DNA of 64,000 nt from contig JAHJSA010000055.1 in assembly GCA_018830645.1 (NCBI GenBank), positions 1 to 64,000 on the forward strand, read 5' to 3'. Position numbers and translations under genes: made by a program. The notes beneath the pieces were generated by a model that made no database searches, was not told where the DNA came from, and saw only the letters and a list, made by a program, of their open reading frames with translations. Position 1 is the stretch's first letter. Every line of letters starts with the position of its first letter. Below, piece by piece: positions 9,176 through 16,662 of this stretch. This DNA comes from Actinomycetota bacterium (lineage in GTDB: Bacteria; Actinomycetota; Thermoleophilia; RBG-16-64-13).

Positions 9176-9382
9176 GTGAACGAGATCATCTTCATCGTGG
9201 AGGAGGCCCCTGAGGGCGGATACACGGCGAGAGCACTCGGTGCTTCGATATTCACTGAAGCGGAAGAGCTTGCCGATCTCGAGACTTCCGTACGAGACGC
9301 CGTGGTGTGCCACTTCGAAGAGTCCGGGCAGCCCAGGATCATCCGTCTCCACTTCGTCAGAGAAGAAGTCATCGCCGTATGA
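9176..9382 (+). CDS. hicB: HicB-like antitoxin
   Basis: Small protein of 68 aa. The GTG at 9176 is chosen because GGAGG (9164-9168) lies 7 bases upstream. The fold looks like the partial RNase H-like HicB N domain: a beta strand (EIIFIVEE), a glycine-containing strand (GGYTARALG), then an amphipathic helix with EELADLETSVRDAVVCHFE. It is a short form without the C-terminal DNA-binding domain, so autoregulation may need another route. It should bind and block the HicA toxin encoded directly downstream with a 4-base ATGA overlap. The order antitoxin then toxin is the reverse of the classical hicA-hicB but is common for short HicB proteins. Confidence 0.82.
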   Translation: MNEIIFIVEEAPEGGYTARALGASIFTEAEELADLETSVRDAVVCHFEESGQPRIIRLHFVREEVIAV

Positions 9383-9624
9383 GGCTGCCTCGCGACGTCT
9401 CCGGTGAGGAGTTCGCTCGCGCACTGAACGGGCTTGGCTACGTTGTCACGCGCCAGACGGGGAGTCACATGCGACTGAGCACTAGCCTGGGCGGGGAGCA
9501 CCACATCACCATCCCGAAGCATGATTCGCTGCGCGTCGGGACCTTGGCCGCAGTTCTGGCGGACGTGGCTCGGCACCACGGACTTGAGCGAGAAGAACTC
9601 GTCAGACTCCTGTTCGATCGCTAG
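9379..9624 (+). CDS. hicA: HicA-like mRNA interferase toxin
   Basis: Toxin of 81 aa with a double-stranded RNA-binding-like fold. The ATG at 9379 overlaps the hicB stop (ATGA), so translation is coupled. The signature GYVVTRQTGSHMRLS contains the catalytic His of the G-S-H motif. It is followed by the usual HHITIPKHDSLRVGTLAAVLADV segment of HicA/YcfA proteins. It would cleave mRNA when free of HicB. Length and motif order are complete, so the module looks functional. Confidence 0.88.
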   Translation: MRLPRDVSGEEFARALNGLGYVVTRQTGSHMRLSTSLGGEHHITIPKHDSLRVGTLAAVLADVARHHGLEREELVRLLFDR

Positions 9625-9696
9625 CAGCGAGGCTGACGTTGACGGTCCTCGCCCTCCTGCGCCCCGCGGACGCGTGCCCACGCCGCGTAGTTGCGG

Positions 9697-9702
9697 TATG
9701 CT
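9697..9702 (+). promoter_or_regulatory. Possible -10 box for a leaderless adenosine deaminase mRNA
   Basis: TATGCT ends 6 bases before the ATG at 9709, the distance expected if transcription starts at the start codon. No purine-rich ribosome site is present. The -35 region is not recognisable. Confidence 0.4.
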
Positions 9703-9708
9703 CGACGC

Positions 9709-10722
9709 ATGATCGACACATCACTCCCGCTCATCGATCTGCACCGCCATCTCGACGGGAACGTGCGTCTCGAGACCGTCATCGACCTAGCCGCCATGCA
9801 CGGAATCGAGTTGCCCGCGACGGACGCGGCCGGATTGGCGCCGTACGTGCGCGTGACGCAGCCGCAACCCGGGCTCATGGACTTCCTCGCCAAGTTCGCG
9901 GTGCCCATGTCGGTGCTCGTCGACCTCGACGCCTGCCGGCGCATCGCCTACGAGAACGTCGAAGACGCCCGGGCCGCCGGCATCGACTACGCGGAACTCC
10001 GCTTCAGCCCCTGGTTCATGGCTGAGACTCACAGGCTCGACCCGGCCGCGGTGGTGGAGGCGGTCGCCGACGGGGTGGCGGCCGGCAGCCGCGACACCGG
10101 GGTCGAGACACGTCTGATCGGCATCATCAGCCGCACCTACGGCCCGGAGATTGGGCTTGTAGAACTCGAGGCGCTGCTCGCCCACCGCGGTGCCCTCACG
10201 GGCATCGACCTGGCTGGAGACGAGAACCGCTTCCCTGCGACGCTCTTCGCGGAGCACTTCCGGCGCGTCCGCGACGCAGGCCTGCGCGTCACCGTGCACG
10301 CCGGAGAGGCGGCGGGCCCGGAGAGCGTCTGGCAGGCGATCGAGGAACTGGGCGCCGAGCGGATCGGACACGGAGTCCGCGCGATCGAGGATCCCGCGCT
10401 GGTGGAGTTCCTGGCGGAGAACGGCATCGGCGTCGAATCGTGCCTCACCAGCAACGTGCAGACCAGCACCGTCCCCAGCTACGCCACCCATCCGCTGCGG
10501 CGTTTCCTCGAAGCCGGGGTGTTGGCCACAATCAATACCGACGATCCAGGCATCAGCGGGATCGACCTGCCTCACGAGTATGAGGTCGCGGCGCCGGCCG
10601 CCGGGCTCACGCCCGAACAGATCAGGCAGGCGCAGTTGAACTCGCTGGCCGTCTGCTTCCTCACGCAGGACGAGCGACTGGCGCTGCTCGACAGGACGGG
10701 ACGACGGGCCAGTGGGCGCTGA
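9709..10722 (+). CDS. add: Adenosine deaminase family protein
   Basis: Amidohydrolase-fold deaminase, 337 aa, expected to convert adenosine (or a close purine such as adenine or an adenosine derivative) to the inosine form. Zinc-site motifs are complete: HRHLDG near the N terminus, [18 protein letters not shown] with the catalytic His-Glu, [10 protein letters not shown], and [11 protein letters not shown] near the C terminus. I chose ATG 9709 because it has a TATGCT box ending 6 bases upstream and no Shine-Dalgarno sequence, which suggests a leaderless transcript. An in-frame start at 9691 is possible. It is followed at once by a phosphotriesterase-homology gene, probably in one operon. Substrate assignment between adenosine and adenine is not firm. 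Confidence 0.87.
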   Translation: MIDTSLPLIDLHRHLDGNVRLETVIDLAAMHGIELPATDAAGLAPYVRVTQPQPGLMDFLAKFAVPMSVLVDLDACRRIAYENVEDARAAGIDYAELRFSPWFMAETHRLDPAAVVEAVADGVAAGSRDTGVETRLIGIISRTYGPEIGLVELEALLAHRGALTGIDLAGDENRFPATLFAEHFRRVRDAGLRVTVHAGEAAGPESVWQAIEELGAERIGHGVRAIEDPALVEFLAENGIGVESCLTSNVQTSTVPSYATHPLRRFLEAGVLATINTDDPGISGIDLPHEYEVAAPAAGLTPEQIRQAQLNSLAVCFLTQDERLALLDRTGRRASGR

Positions 10723-10744
10723 CGCAGGCCGCACCGAGGCCGAG

Positions 10745-11722
10745 ATGGTCGTCCAGACCGTGCTCGGGCCCGTGCCCGTGTCGGAGATCGGCTTCACCCT
10801 CCCGCACGAGCATGTCTACGCGAAGCTCTGGCTCATCCCCGGGCGCTACGACTACGCCGGACAGATCGACAACGAGGACATCCTGGTGGAGGAGTTGGGC
10901 GAGTTCACCGTGCGGGGCGGGAGCTGCCTCGTCGACCTGACGCTCCCGGGCATCGGGCGCGACCCCCTGCGAGTAGCCGATGTCGCTCGGCGCACCGGTC
11001 TGCACATCGTCGCCGGCACCGGCTTCTACCGGGAACCGTACTACCCGCCCGAGGCGCGCATCGACCGCCGCACGGTGGAGTCCATCGCCGACGAGATGGT
11101 GTGGGAGATCGAGGTGGGCATCGGCAAAACGGGTATCCGCGCAGGCATCATCGGTGAGATCGGAACGGAGAAGTCGTGGGTCTCGGCTCAGGAGGAGCGG
11201 GTGTGCCGCGCCGCCGGGCGCGCCCAGGCCCGCACCGGGGCCGCGATCACCACGCACTCGGTGCTCGGACGAGTCGGCCTCGATCAGCTCGACCTCTTCG
11301 TGGCGGAAGGCGCCGACCCACGACGGGTGATCATCGGACATTGTGACTGGATCGCCGACCTCGACTACTGCCAGACCGTCATCGATCGCGGTGCCAGCGT
11401 CGCATTCGACGCGTTCGGGCACCCCGACCCGTACACCCGCGGCCTCGAGAATATGGTGTGCGAGTTCATCCTTGAGCTGCTCCGCCGCGGGCACGCCTCT
11501 CAACTCCTGCTCTCGCAGGATGTGTGCGGGGTCGTCAACCTCAAACGGTTCGGAGGCGCAGGCTACTCCTACGTGCAGGAGAGGGTGATCCCCCAGCTGC
11601 TCGAGGGCGGCGCCACCGAGGACCACATCCGAACCATGACCGTGGAGAACCCGAGGCGACTCCTGGCGGGGCCTCCACGTCCTCCGATCGGCGCGCGGCC
11701 CGCGGGCAGGGCGACGCTATAG
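10745..11722 (+). CDS. Phosphotriesterase-homology protein
   Basis: Binuclear-metal hydrolase of the phosphotriesterase-related family, 325 aa, (beta/alpha)8 barrel. Visible ligands: HEH in FTLPHEHVYAK, a bridging Glu in GIIGEIGTEK (Glu, as in PHP proteins, rather than the carbamylated Lys of true phosphotriesterases), His in ITTHSVLGR, His in IIGHCDW and Asp in LLSQDVCG. Members of this family are often lactonases or of unknown function; I would not call it an organophosphate hydrolase. The ATG at 10745 has GAGG 5 bases upstream. A GTG at 10712, overlapping the deaminase stop, is an alternative that adds 11 residues. Either way it is the second gene of the deaminase operon. Confidence 0.83.
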   Translation: MVVQTVLGPVPVSEIGFTLPHEHVYAKLWLIPGRYDYAGQIDNEDILVEELGEFTVRGGSCLVDLTLPGIGRDPLRVADVARRTGLHIVAGTGFYREPYYPPEARIDRRTVESIADEMVWEIEVGIGKTGIRAGIIGEIGTEKSWVSAQEERVCRAAGRAQARTGAAITTHSVLGRVGLDQLDLFVAEGADPRRVIIGHCDWIADLDYCQTVIDRGASVAFDAFGHPDPYTRGLENMVCEFILELLRRGHASQLLLSQDVCGVVNLKRFGGAGYSYVQERVIPQLLEGGATEDHIRTMTVENPRRLLAGPPRPPIGARPAGRATL

Positions 11723-11723
11723 T
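11718..11723 (+). promoter_or_regulatory. Possible -10 element for the lipoprotein gene
   Basis: TATAGT overlaps the stop codon of the phosphotriesterase-type gene, about 40 bases before the lipoprotein start. No clear -35. Confidence 0.35.
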
Positions 11724-11762
11724 CATGCGACTCTGAAGAAGAACGCGTCTCGGGGAGGCACC

Positions 11763-12356
11763 ATGCATGTGAGTAGAGCTCGTTTGCTCGTCGCGGCCCT
11801 GGCAGCGACGCTCGTTGTGTTCGCCTCGGTCGGGCTCGGAGGGTGCGGCCTCACCGGCGGCAAAGCAGACGATCGTTCCCAGAACCTCATGCAGCTGTGG
11901 TCGGAGTTCCCGGGGTCCGCCGACTGGGACCTCGAGATCCGCGGCGTCGACGCCCAGAAGAAGAGCACCGGAAGCCACGACGCCTGGTACACGGTGTACA
12001 AGGTGACCTACACCAGCAAGCGGGTGCCGGCCTTTGCGATCTACGCTTCCATCGACATACCCAAGGACGACAGCATGGAGTTCGCGAACCGGGTGGAGGC
12101 GTTCTTCGTCTCGACCACCGGCATCCTCGACAACCTGCCCCCAGACAGCGACAAGCTGGCCTTCATGAGCTGGTGGGCCCAAGCGAACCCCGACAAGTAC
12201 TTCCTTCGCATGCGCGCGGATGACGTGGGTTCGGGTTCGCCGACCTACACGGTGCTGTTCGCCGACACCATCCCCGACGAGTCGGCCGCGACCGTCGAGT
12301 TCTCGGAGATCGCAGTTGCGTACGACTCCGCCACCGGCGAGTGGAGCAGCGACTGA
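11763..12356 (+). CDS. Predicted lipoprotein of unknown function
   Basis: Protein of 197 aa that I cannot assign to a family. It starts with a short basic segment, a hydrophobic helix and a lipobox ending LGGC (Cys at about residue 28), so it should be lipidated and anchored outside the membrane. The mature part is a soluble domain rich in aromatic residues, with DAWYTVYKVTYTSKRVPAFAIYAS and a final beta-rich segment. There are no metal or catalytic motifs. The start ATG follows GGGGAGG. It faces the FrhB-like gene tail to tail across 52 bases. It could be an extracytoplasmic binding or sensing protein, but that is a guess from topology. Confidence 0.75.
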   Translation: MHVSRARLLVAALAATLVVFASVGLGGCGLTGGKADDRSQNLMQLWSEFPGSADWDLEIRGVDAQKKSTGSHDAWYTVYKVTYTSKRVPAFAIYASIDIPKDDSMEFANRVEAFFVSTTGILDNLPPDSDKLAFMSWWAQANPDKYFLRMRADDVGSGSPTYTVLFADTIPDESAATVEFSEIAVAYDSATGEWSSD

Positions 12357-12408
12357 GCGGTTCGGACCGCACCGTCCTCTCAGCCCCGCTTCTCCCGCGT
12401 CCCTGTCT

Positions 12409-13785
12409 CTACGGGTAGCGCAGGTCGCCGATCGTCTTGTAGAACACCTGCCGAGCCAGGTCGCGGGCGCCGTGGAGGCGGTCGGCCGTCGTCACCACAC
12501 CCGGCACCCCCGGGTACTGGGGCACTGCGCGCCCAGCCAACTGTCTCAGCCAGCGCCGCCCACGGTAGATGAGGCGCTTCTGCACGTATGCTTCTTTCTG
12601 AGACGCCACCATGTCCCCGGGGCGCGCCTCCTCGAGGACGAGCGCGTCGGGGCTCAGTTCCTCCAGCATCGCGACGCCGGCCTCAGTGCGGGCGATGAGG
12701 TCGGACACTCCGGGAGTGCCGTCGAAGCGGTCGAGCCAGGCGTCGCCCACCGAGATGTCGGCCAGATCCGCCAGAGCGTCGGGGCAGAGACGACAGCGCG
12801 TGGGCACATAACCGAACATCAAGTCGTCGTAATAGTCGGGGTAGGGCAGCACCCGGGAATCGCCGGAATGGGTCTCCAACCGCATCACGCCCGGCCAGTC
12901 GGGGCCGCGGTAGGAGACCGAGGCGAGCTCGCGGGGGGAGAGGCCGGCACGTCGTGCCGCCACCGCGGCCAACTGCGGCAACCCCGTCCACCCGCAGAAG
13001 AGGCCTATGGCAAGCACGATCCTCTTGCGCAGCAGCGGATGGTGCCGCTGGGCGAGACGAAGGCCTTGGATGTGACAGGGGAGGCCGATCAGCGCGTAGC
13101 GACCGGGCTCCTCGATCACCCGACGCAACAGCACGTTGGTGGCCGCCACGTTGTACTTCGAGCCACGGCAGGCGGAGATCTCCTCAGCGGTCCGCGCGAT
13201 CACGGGCTCCGTCGCCAGAGCGTTCTCGGGATCCATGCGGCAGACCAGCGCCGCGTCGATGCGGCCGGCCGCCAGCGCCCCCTGCATGATGGCCGTCGCC
13301 ACACCGCCGGACGCTCCCTGATACCTCACGTCTGCGTCGGCGGCCCAGCCGAACGCGAGCCGGCGCCAGGGCCCGAGGAAGTCGGCGCTGGGGGCGCCTT
13401 CGTTGCGCTCGCGCCACCAGGCGTCATCGGTGAAGTCGAGACCGGGCCCGGGGCACACCTCGAGGCAAGTGCCGCACTCGTTGCAGGCGGCCGGCGAGAC
13501 GACCGGCTCGAGCCCCTCGCGCACGTCCCACCGCATGGTGATCGCGCCCTGATTGCAGAGCGCGGCACACGTGCCGCACTGCATGCACAGGCCCGACGAG
13601 TAGACGCCCGCGATGGTGGCACCGGAGGGGGCGGCGTCGAGGGCGCCCACGCTCGCGGCAGAGCCGGCGCTGGAGCCACCCGCGCTGGCGGCGGCGTCGG
13701 GCGTGGCGGCGGCGTCGGCCGTCGTTCCCTCGTCTTCGGTGTCGTCGCGCTCGGCCGTGGCGCCTCCCTCGTGGTCTGCTTCCAC
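12409..13785 (-). CDS. FrhB/FdhB-like Fe-S flavoprotein
   Basis: Member of the coenzyme F420 hydrogenase/dehydrogenase beta-subunit family, 458 aa. An Ala/Ser/Asp-rich leader of about 65 residues precedes two ferredoxin-like clusters (CMQCGTCAALCNQ and CNECGTCLEVCP), then the FrhB N and C domains with GASGGVATAIM, RGSKYNVAA and GLPCHIQGLR. The family binds FAD plus Fe-S clusters and reduces F420 or passes electrons between ferredoxin and a partner; some members are glycan-modifying or bacteriochlorophyll reductases. It is divergent from the first cNMP-fold gene and close to the hydrogenase operon, so a link to hydrogen metabolism is plausible but unproven. The true start may lie downstream in the low-complexity leader. 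Confidence 0.8.
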   Translation of the reverse strand: MEADHEGGATAERDDTEDEGTTADAAATPDAAASAGGSSAGSAASVGALDAAPSGATIAGVYSSGLCMQCGTCAALCNQGAITMRWDVREGLEPVVSPAACNECGTCLEVCPGPGLDFTDDAWWRERNEGAPSADFLGPWRRLAFGWAADADVRYQGASGGVATAIMQGALAAGRIDAALVCRMDPENALATEPVIARTAEEISACRGSKYNVAATNVLLRRVIEEPGRYALIGLPCHIQGLRLAQRHHPLLRKRIVLAIGLFCGWTGLPQLAAVAARRAGLSPRELASVSYRGPDWPGVMRLETHSGDSRVLPYPDYYDDLMFGYVPTRCRLCPDALADLADISVGDAWLDRFDGTPGVSDLIARTEAGVAMLEELSPDALVLEEARPGDMVASQKEAYVQKRLIYRGRRWLRQLAGRAVPQYPGVPGVVTTADRLHGARDLARQVFYKTIGDLRYP

Positions 13786-13846
13786 GCGCAGTCCGAAACA
13801 TCATGCCACACGAGGCCCGACGCGACCCGGCACTCACCGCGTCCTG

Positions 13847-13852
13847 ATAGAA
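13847..13852 (+). promoter_or_regulatory. Possible -10 element before the first cNMP-fold gene
   Basis: TAGAAT lies 35 bases before the start codon, in the 102-base divergent interval with the FrhB-like gene. The -35 region is not clear. Confidence 0.4.
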
Positions 13853-13887
13853 TCGAGTCGGACCGATAAGACCAAGGAGGTACTTCC

Positions 13888-14388
13888 ATGGCCGAAGGGC
13901 TGGAACTGTCCGGGTCCGCGGCTCTGACGGGACTCACTCCCGCAGACGTGGGCGAACTCGAGCGTGTGGCCATCGTCCAGGAGTACGCGGCCGGAGACAC
14001 CATCTTCACCGAGGGAGAGCCCTCCTCCGGCATGTACATCATCGTTGAGGGCGACGTGTCCCTACACACCTCCCTCGGCGTCGAGCAGGTAGATGTGGGC
14101 AAGGCTGGGAAGGGCGACCTGATCGGCTGGTCCGGCCTGGTACCCCCGCATGTGTTCTCAGCAACGGCTGTCTCCGCGGGGGCAAGTACGATCGCCTTCA
14201 TCAAGACCGACGACCTGGTGCGCCTCAGCGAAGAGGACCAGTACCTGGGCCGGATGGTCATGCGCAACGTGGCCTCGGTCATCTCGGTGCGCCTGCGCGA
14301 ATCTCACAAGAGGACGGCCCACCTGGTGCAGCAGCTGCGCGACCAGGTGCCCTCCGGCAAGGGCCTGCGCTCCCGGCACCAGGGCTAG
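13888..14388 (+). CDS. Cyclic-nucleotide-binding-fold protein without HTH (first copy)
   Basis: Protein of 166 aa made of a CRP-type cNMP-binding beta barrel (about residues 18-125: ..IVQEYAAGDTIFTEGEPSSGMYIIVEGDVSL.. GKGDLIGWSGLVPPHVFSATAVSAGASTIAF) and a C-terminal helix pair. It stops there: the winged helix-turn-helix of CRP/FNR regulators is absent. It cannot be a usual CRP regulator; it may be a ligand-sensing partner of another protein. AAGGAGG sits 7 bases before the ATG. A second similar protein is the last gene of the hydrogenase operon, and both share the GWSGLV/AWSGLVAP signature, so the two bracket the hydrogenase genes. Its 3' flank holds the first copy of the structured leader repeat. 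Confidence 0.85.
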   Translation: MAEGLELSGSAALTGLTPADVGELERVAIVQEYAAGDTIFTEGEPSSGMYIIVEGDVSLHTSLGVEQVDVGKAGKGDLIGWSGLVPPHVFSATAVSAGASTIAFIKTDDLVRLSEEDQYLGRMVMRNVASVISVRLRESHKRTAHLVQQLRDQVPSGKGLRSRHQG

Positions 14389-14423
14389 TCTGTATCACGG
14401 TTCGTCGCCGCCGCGAACGCCGG

Positions 14424-14535
14424 TGGGAACGGGCCGCCTGTGGGTGAGCCGAATGGAGAGGGGGCCGGATCGCCGGGGAGACCGGTGGCCGGCCCCAACA
14501 TCGAGGCGCCGGTGACGCACCGGTCGCGATGGAGT
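14424..14535 (+). repeat. Structured leader element, copy 1
   Basis: About 112 bases in the 3' flank of the first cNMP-fold gene, nearly identical to 14639-14756. It folds into a strong hairpin (14461-14495): GGGGCCGG pairs with CCGGCCCC and CCGG with CCGG around a GGAGA loop. A second hairpin follows, CCGGTG-ACG-CACCGG (14509-14523). Most differences from copy 2 are in loops or change a pair to a wobble, which is what a conserved RNA would show. The first hairpin could also end the upstream transcript, but no U-tract follows. Confidence 0.75.
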
Positions 14536-14540
14536 ATCAT

Positions 14541-14566
14541 CGGTAGGCACGTACGGTAGGCACGTA
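14541..14566 (+). repeat. Tandem 13-bp repeat in the hydrogenase leader
   Basis: CGGTAGGCACGTA occurs twice in a row with no difference. It lies between the two structured elements, upstream of the palindrome at 14611. It could be a pair of protein-binding sites or a simple slippage duplication. Confidence 0.7.
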
Positions 14567-14610
14567 GCGACCTGCCCAAGAGCTAAGGTCAGGAACCGTG
14601 TCCGCCGATA

Positions 14611-14626
14611 TGTGAATAGGTTCACG
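14611..14626 (+). promoter_or_regulatory. CRP/FNR- or Rex-like operator upstream of the hydrogenase operon
   Basis: TGTGAATAGGTTCACG reads as TGTGA-N6-TCACG, one base off the CRP consensus, and also as GTGAA-N4-TTCAC, the core of Rex (NADH/NAD-sensing repressor) sites. It sits between the two structured repeats, about 140 bases before the first hydrogenase gene. Either regulator would make sense for a redox operon; the sequence does not decide between them. Confidence 0.6.
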
Positions 14627-14638
14627 AAGACGGCTCGT

Positions 14639-14756
14639 GGGGAACGGGTCCGCCTGTGGGTGAGCTGAACAGAGAGAGAGGGGGCCGGATCACCGGGGAG
14701 ACCGGTGGCTGGCCTCAACATCGAGGCGCCGGTGACGCACCGGCCGCGGAGGAGTG
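14639..14756 (+). ncRNA. Structured leader element, copy 2 (candidate cis-regulatory RNA)
   Basis: Second copy of the repeated element, directly in front of the first hydrogenase gene. It has the same two hairpins: 14681-14715 with a GGAGA loop, and CCGGTG-ACG-CACCGG at 14729-14743. The second hairpin ends 4 bases before the ribosome site GGAGGAG (14748-14754), so folding could control translation. A purine-rich insert (AGAGAGAGAG) marks the main difference from copy 1. I do not recognise a described riboswitch class. RNA function is inferred from conservation of the paired parts, GC hairpins and position. Confidence 0.55.
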
Positions 14757-14763
14757 AGCGCCA

Positions 14764-15801
14764 ATGATCGACCGCGTCGTGGCCAAGGCGGACCTCATCA
14801 GGTCCATCGACAGCCTGGCCGACAAGCGAACCGTGGCCGCGCCCGTGGCGAACGGTCCGCAGTTCAGCTTCAGGACCATCACTGCGGCCGAGGAGATCGC
14901 GGAGGGCTACCTCCCCACGGCCCTACCTCCGAACAAGTATCTCCTGCCACCGCGCGAGACGCTGCTTCGGTTCGCCTGGCATGAGGAACTCACAGTGGAC
15001 CCCGTGATCGAGGCGACCGACACGATTGCCTTCGGCGTCCGACCCTGCGACCTCCACGCTCTGGAGCTACTCGACCGCATCTTCGTCGACGACAAGCATG
15101 ACGGGCACTACCGCGCCCGCCGCGAGCGGATGCTTCTCGTGGGAGTCGAGTGCCTGGAACCCTGTGACGACCACTGCTTCTGCGAGAGCATGGGCACTCT
15201 CCGCGCGGAGAGTGGCTTCGACGTGCTCCTCACCGACCTCGAAGACACCTACTACGTACGGGTGGGCTCGCCCGAAGGCAAGGAGTTCATCCTCGGCATC
15301 GATGGAGTGCGTGAGGCCGCCTACGAAGACCGCACTCTGCTTCGCAAGGCCCACGAGCGGCGCGACGCCGCCTTCACCCCCCGACTCGACGTGACGTTTG
15401 AGCAGCTTCCCGGCTTGCTGGCGGAGAGCTCGGATTCGCTCCTGTGGGACGTGCTCGGCGAGAAATGCCTCTCCTGCGGAGCCTGCACCAACGTGTGCCC
15501 CACCTGCTACTGCTTCGACGTGCGCGACGACGTGAACCTCGACATGAAGAGTGGCGAGCGCTTCCGAACGTGGGACAGCTGCCAGCTCGAGGAGTTCGCC
15601 ATGGTGGGCACCGGCGAGAGCTTCCGCCAACCCCGAGAGATGCGGGTGAAGCACCGCTTCAACCGGAAGGGCCGCTACATATTCGAGCGCTACGGGCTGC
15701 ACGGCTGTGTCGGCTGCGGCCGCTGTGCGAGGAGCTGTATCGTGGATATCGACCCGATCGAGGTGTTCAATCAGCTCAAGGGCCAACCGGTGGAAAGGTA
15801 G
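14764..15801 (+). CDS. hydB: [NiFe] hydrogenase (group 3b-like), Fe-S subunit beta
   Basis: Cytoplasmic hydrogenase/sulfhydrogenase beta subunit, 345 aa. It transfers electrons between the small subunit and the flavin subunit. The C-terminal third carries two 4Fe-4S motifs, CLSCGACTNVCPTCYC (about 236-251) and CVGCGRCARSCIVDIDP (about 317-333). The N-terminal domain has the family's ..FGVRPCDLHALELLDRIF.. and VECLEPCDDHCFC segments. Length is normal. The ATG follows GGAGGAG, which abuts a leader hairpin, so translation may be gated. First gene of the operon beta-gamma-delta-alpha, the order usual for NADP-reducing group 3b enzymes. No maturation genes are in the window. Confidence 0.9.
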   Translation: MIDRVVAKADLIRSIDSLADKRTVAAPVANGPQFSFRTITAAEEIAEGYLPTALPPNKYLLPPRETLLRFAWHEELTVDPVIEATDTIAFGVRPCDLHALELLDRIFVDDKHDGHYRARRERMLLVGVECLEPCDDHCFCESMGTLRAESGFDVLLTDLEDTYYVRVGSPEGKEFILGIDGVREAAYEDRTLLRKAHERRDAAFTPRLDVTFEQLPGLLAESSDSLLWDVLGEKCLSCGACTNVCPTCYCFDVRDDVNLDMKSGERFRTWDSCQLEEFAMVGTGESFRQPREMRVKHRFNRKGRYIFERYGLHGCVGCGRCARSCIVDIDPIEVFNQLKGQPVER

Positions 15802-15804
15802 GGG

Positions 15805-16662
15805 ATGGTGAGCACTCACACGACTCCACTTGGCGCGCTGAAGCCGTCGCCGTTCCTGCCCGACATGGCCGAGATCGTCCGCAAGGAGCGGCTGAACCCC
15901 ACCGAGACCCTCTATGTGCTGCGGCTCACGGGAGGGGCCGAACTCGGACACGCTCCGGGACAGTTCGTGGAGGTGAGCGTCTTCGGAGTGGGAGAGGCGC
16001 CCCTCTCTATCTCGTCGTCACCCACCAGAGGTGACACCTTCGAACTCTGCATCCGCAGGGTGGGGGATGTCACAACCGCGATGGAACGACTCGGAATCGG
16101 GGCCAAGGTCGGTATCCGCGGGCCGTTGGGGCGGGGGTTCCCGCTCGAGGTCATGCGCGACCGCGACGTGCTGATCATCGCAGGCGGCCTGGGCATCGTC
16201 CCGCTCCGCAGCCTGATAGGCACCTTGATCGACGAACGCTCCGATTTTGCCGACGTGACCATCCTGTACGGGTGCAAGAGCCCCGCCGATATGTTGTTCA
16301 AGGATGAGGTCGAGGCCTGGGGAGCCCGCAGTGACATCGACTTCCGAGTGACCATGGACATCGCCGACCCGTCGTGGCAAGGCAACGTGGGCCCCGTCAC
16401 CACCCTGTTCCGACGGCTCGCCGTGAACCCCAAGACCACGGTGCCCGTCATGGTGGGGCCGCCGGTGATGTTCAAGCACGTGGTGAAGCAGGTGCTCGCG
16501 GTGGGCATCCCCGAGGATCGGATCATCCTCTCGCTCGAACGACGCATGAAGTGTGGCATCGGCGAGTGCGGGCACTGCCAGATCAACGGCGTGTACGTGT
16601 GCGAGGACGGCCCCGTGTTCACGTACGCCGAGCTGAAGCGGCTCGAGGAGGCGATGCTCTGA
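15805..16662 (+). CDS. hydG: [NiFe] hydrogenase (group 3b-like), flavin subunit gamma
   Basis: FAD/NAD(P)-binding subunit of 285 aa in the ferredoxin-NADP reductase fold. FAD-binding region: APGQFVEVSVFGVGEAPLSISSSP. NAD(P)-binding region: LIIAGGLGIVPLRSLI. A C-terminal 2Fe-2S-type Cys cluster is in RRMKCGIGECGHCQINGVYVCEDGPVF, as in dihydroorotate dehydrogenase electron-transfer subunits and sulfhydrogenase gamma. It passes electrons to or from NAD(P). It starts 3 bases after the beta subunit and overlaps the delta subunit (TGATG), so the genes are translated together. Confidence 0.92.
   Translation: MVSTHTTPLGALKPSPFLPDMAEIVRKERLNPTETLYVLRLTGGAELGHAPGQFVEVSVFGVGEAPLSISSSPTRGDTFELCIRRVGDVTTAMERLGIGAKVGIRGPLGRGFPLEVMRDRDVLIIAGGLGIVPLRSLIGTLIDERSDFADVTILYGCKSPADMLFKDEVEAWGARSDIDFRVTMDIADPSWQGNVGPVTTLFRRLAVNPKTTVPVMVGPPVMFKHVVKQVLAVGIPEDRIILSLERRMKCGIGECGHCQINGVYVCEDGPVFTYAELKRLEEAML

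Noticed and set aside
12358-12371. GCGGT-TCGG-ACCGC hairpin as terminator between convergent genes
   Set aside because: Only 5 base pairs, overlapping the lipoprotein stop and with no U-tract; too weak to call.
12220-13869. Plus-strand open frame of 549 codons
   Set aside because: Antisense shadow of the FrhB-like gene, which has two ferredoxin motifs and a sensible protein.
14639-14756. Leader repeats as glycine, Moco, cobalamin, ZTP or guanidine-II riboswitch
   Set aside because: I compared them by memory with these classes. The tandem layout recalls glycine riboswitches and the ACG loop recalls guanidine-II, but the conserved core sequences of those RNAs are missing.
14639-14756. tRNA-like fold
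   Set aside because: There is no T-loop GTTCGA motif and the hairpin sizes do not fit a cloverleaf.
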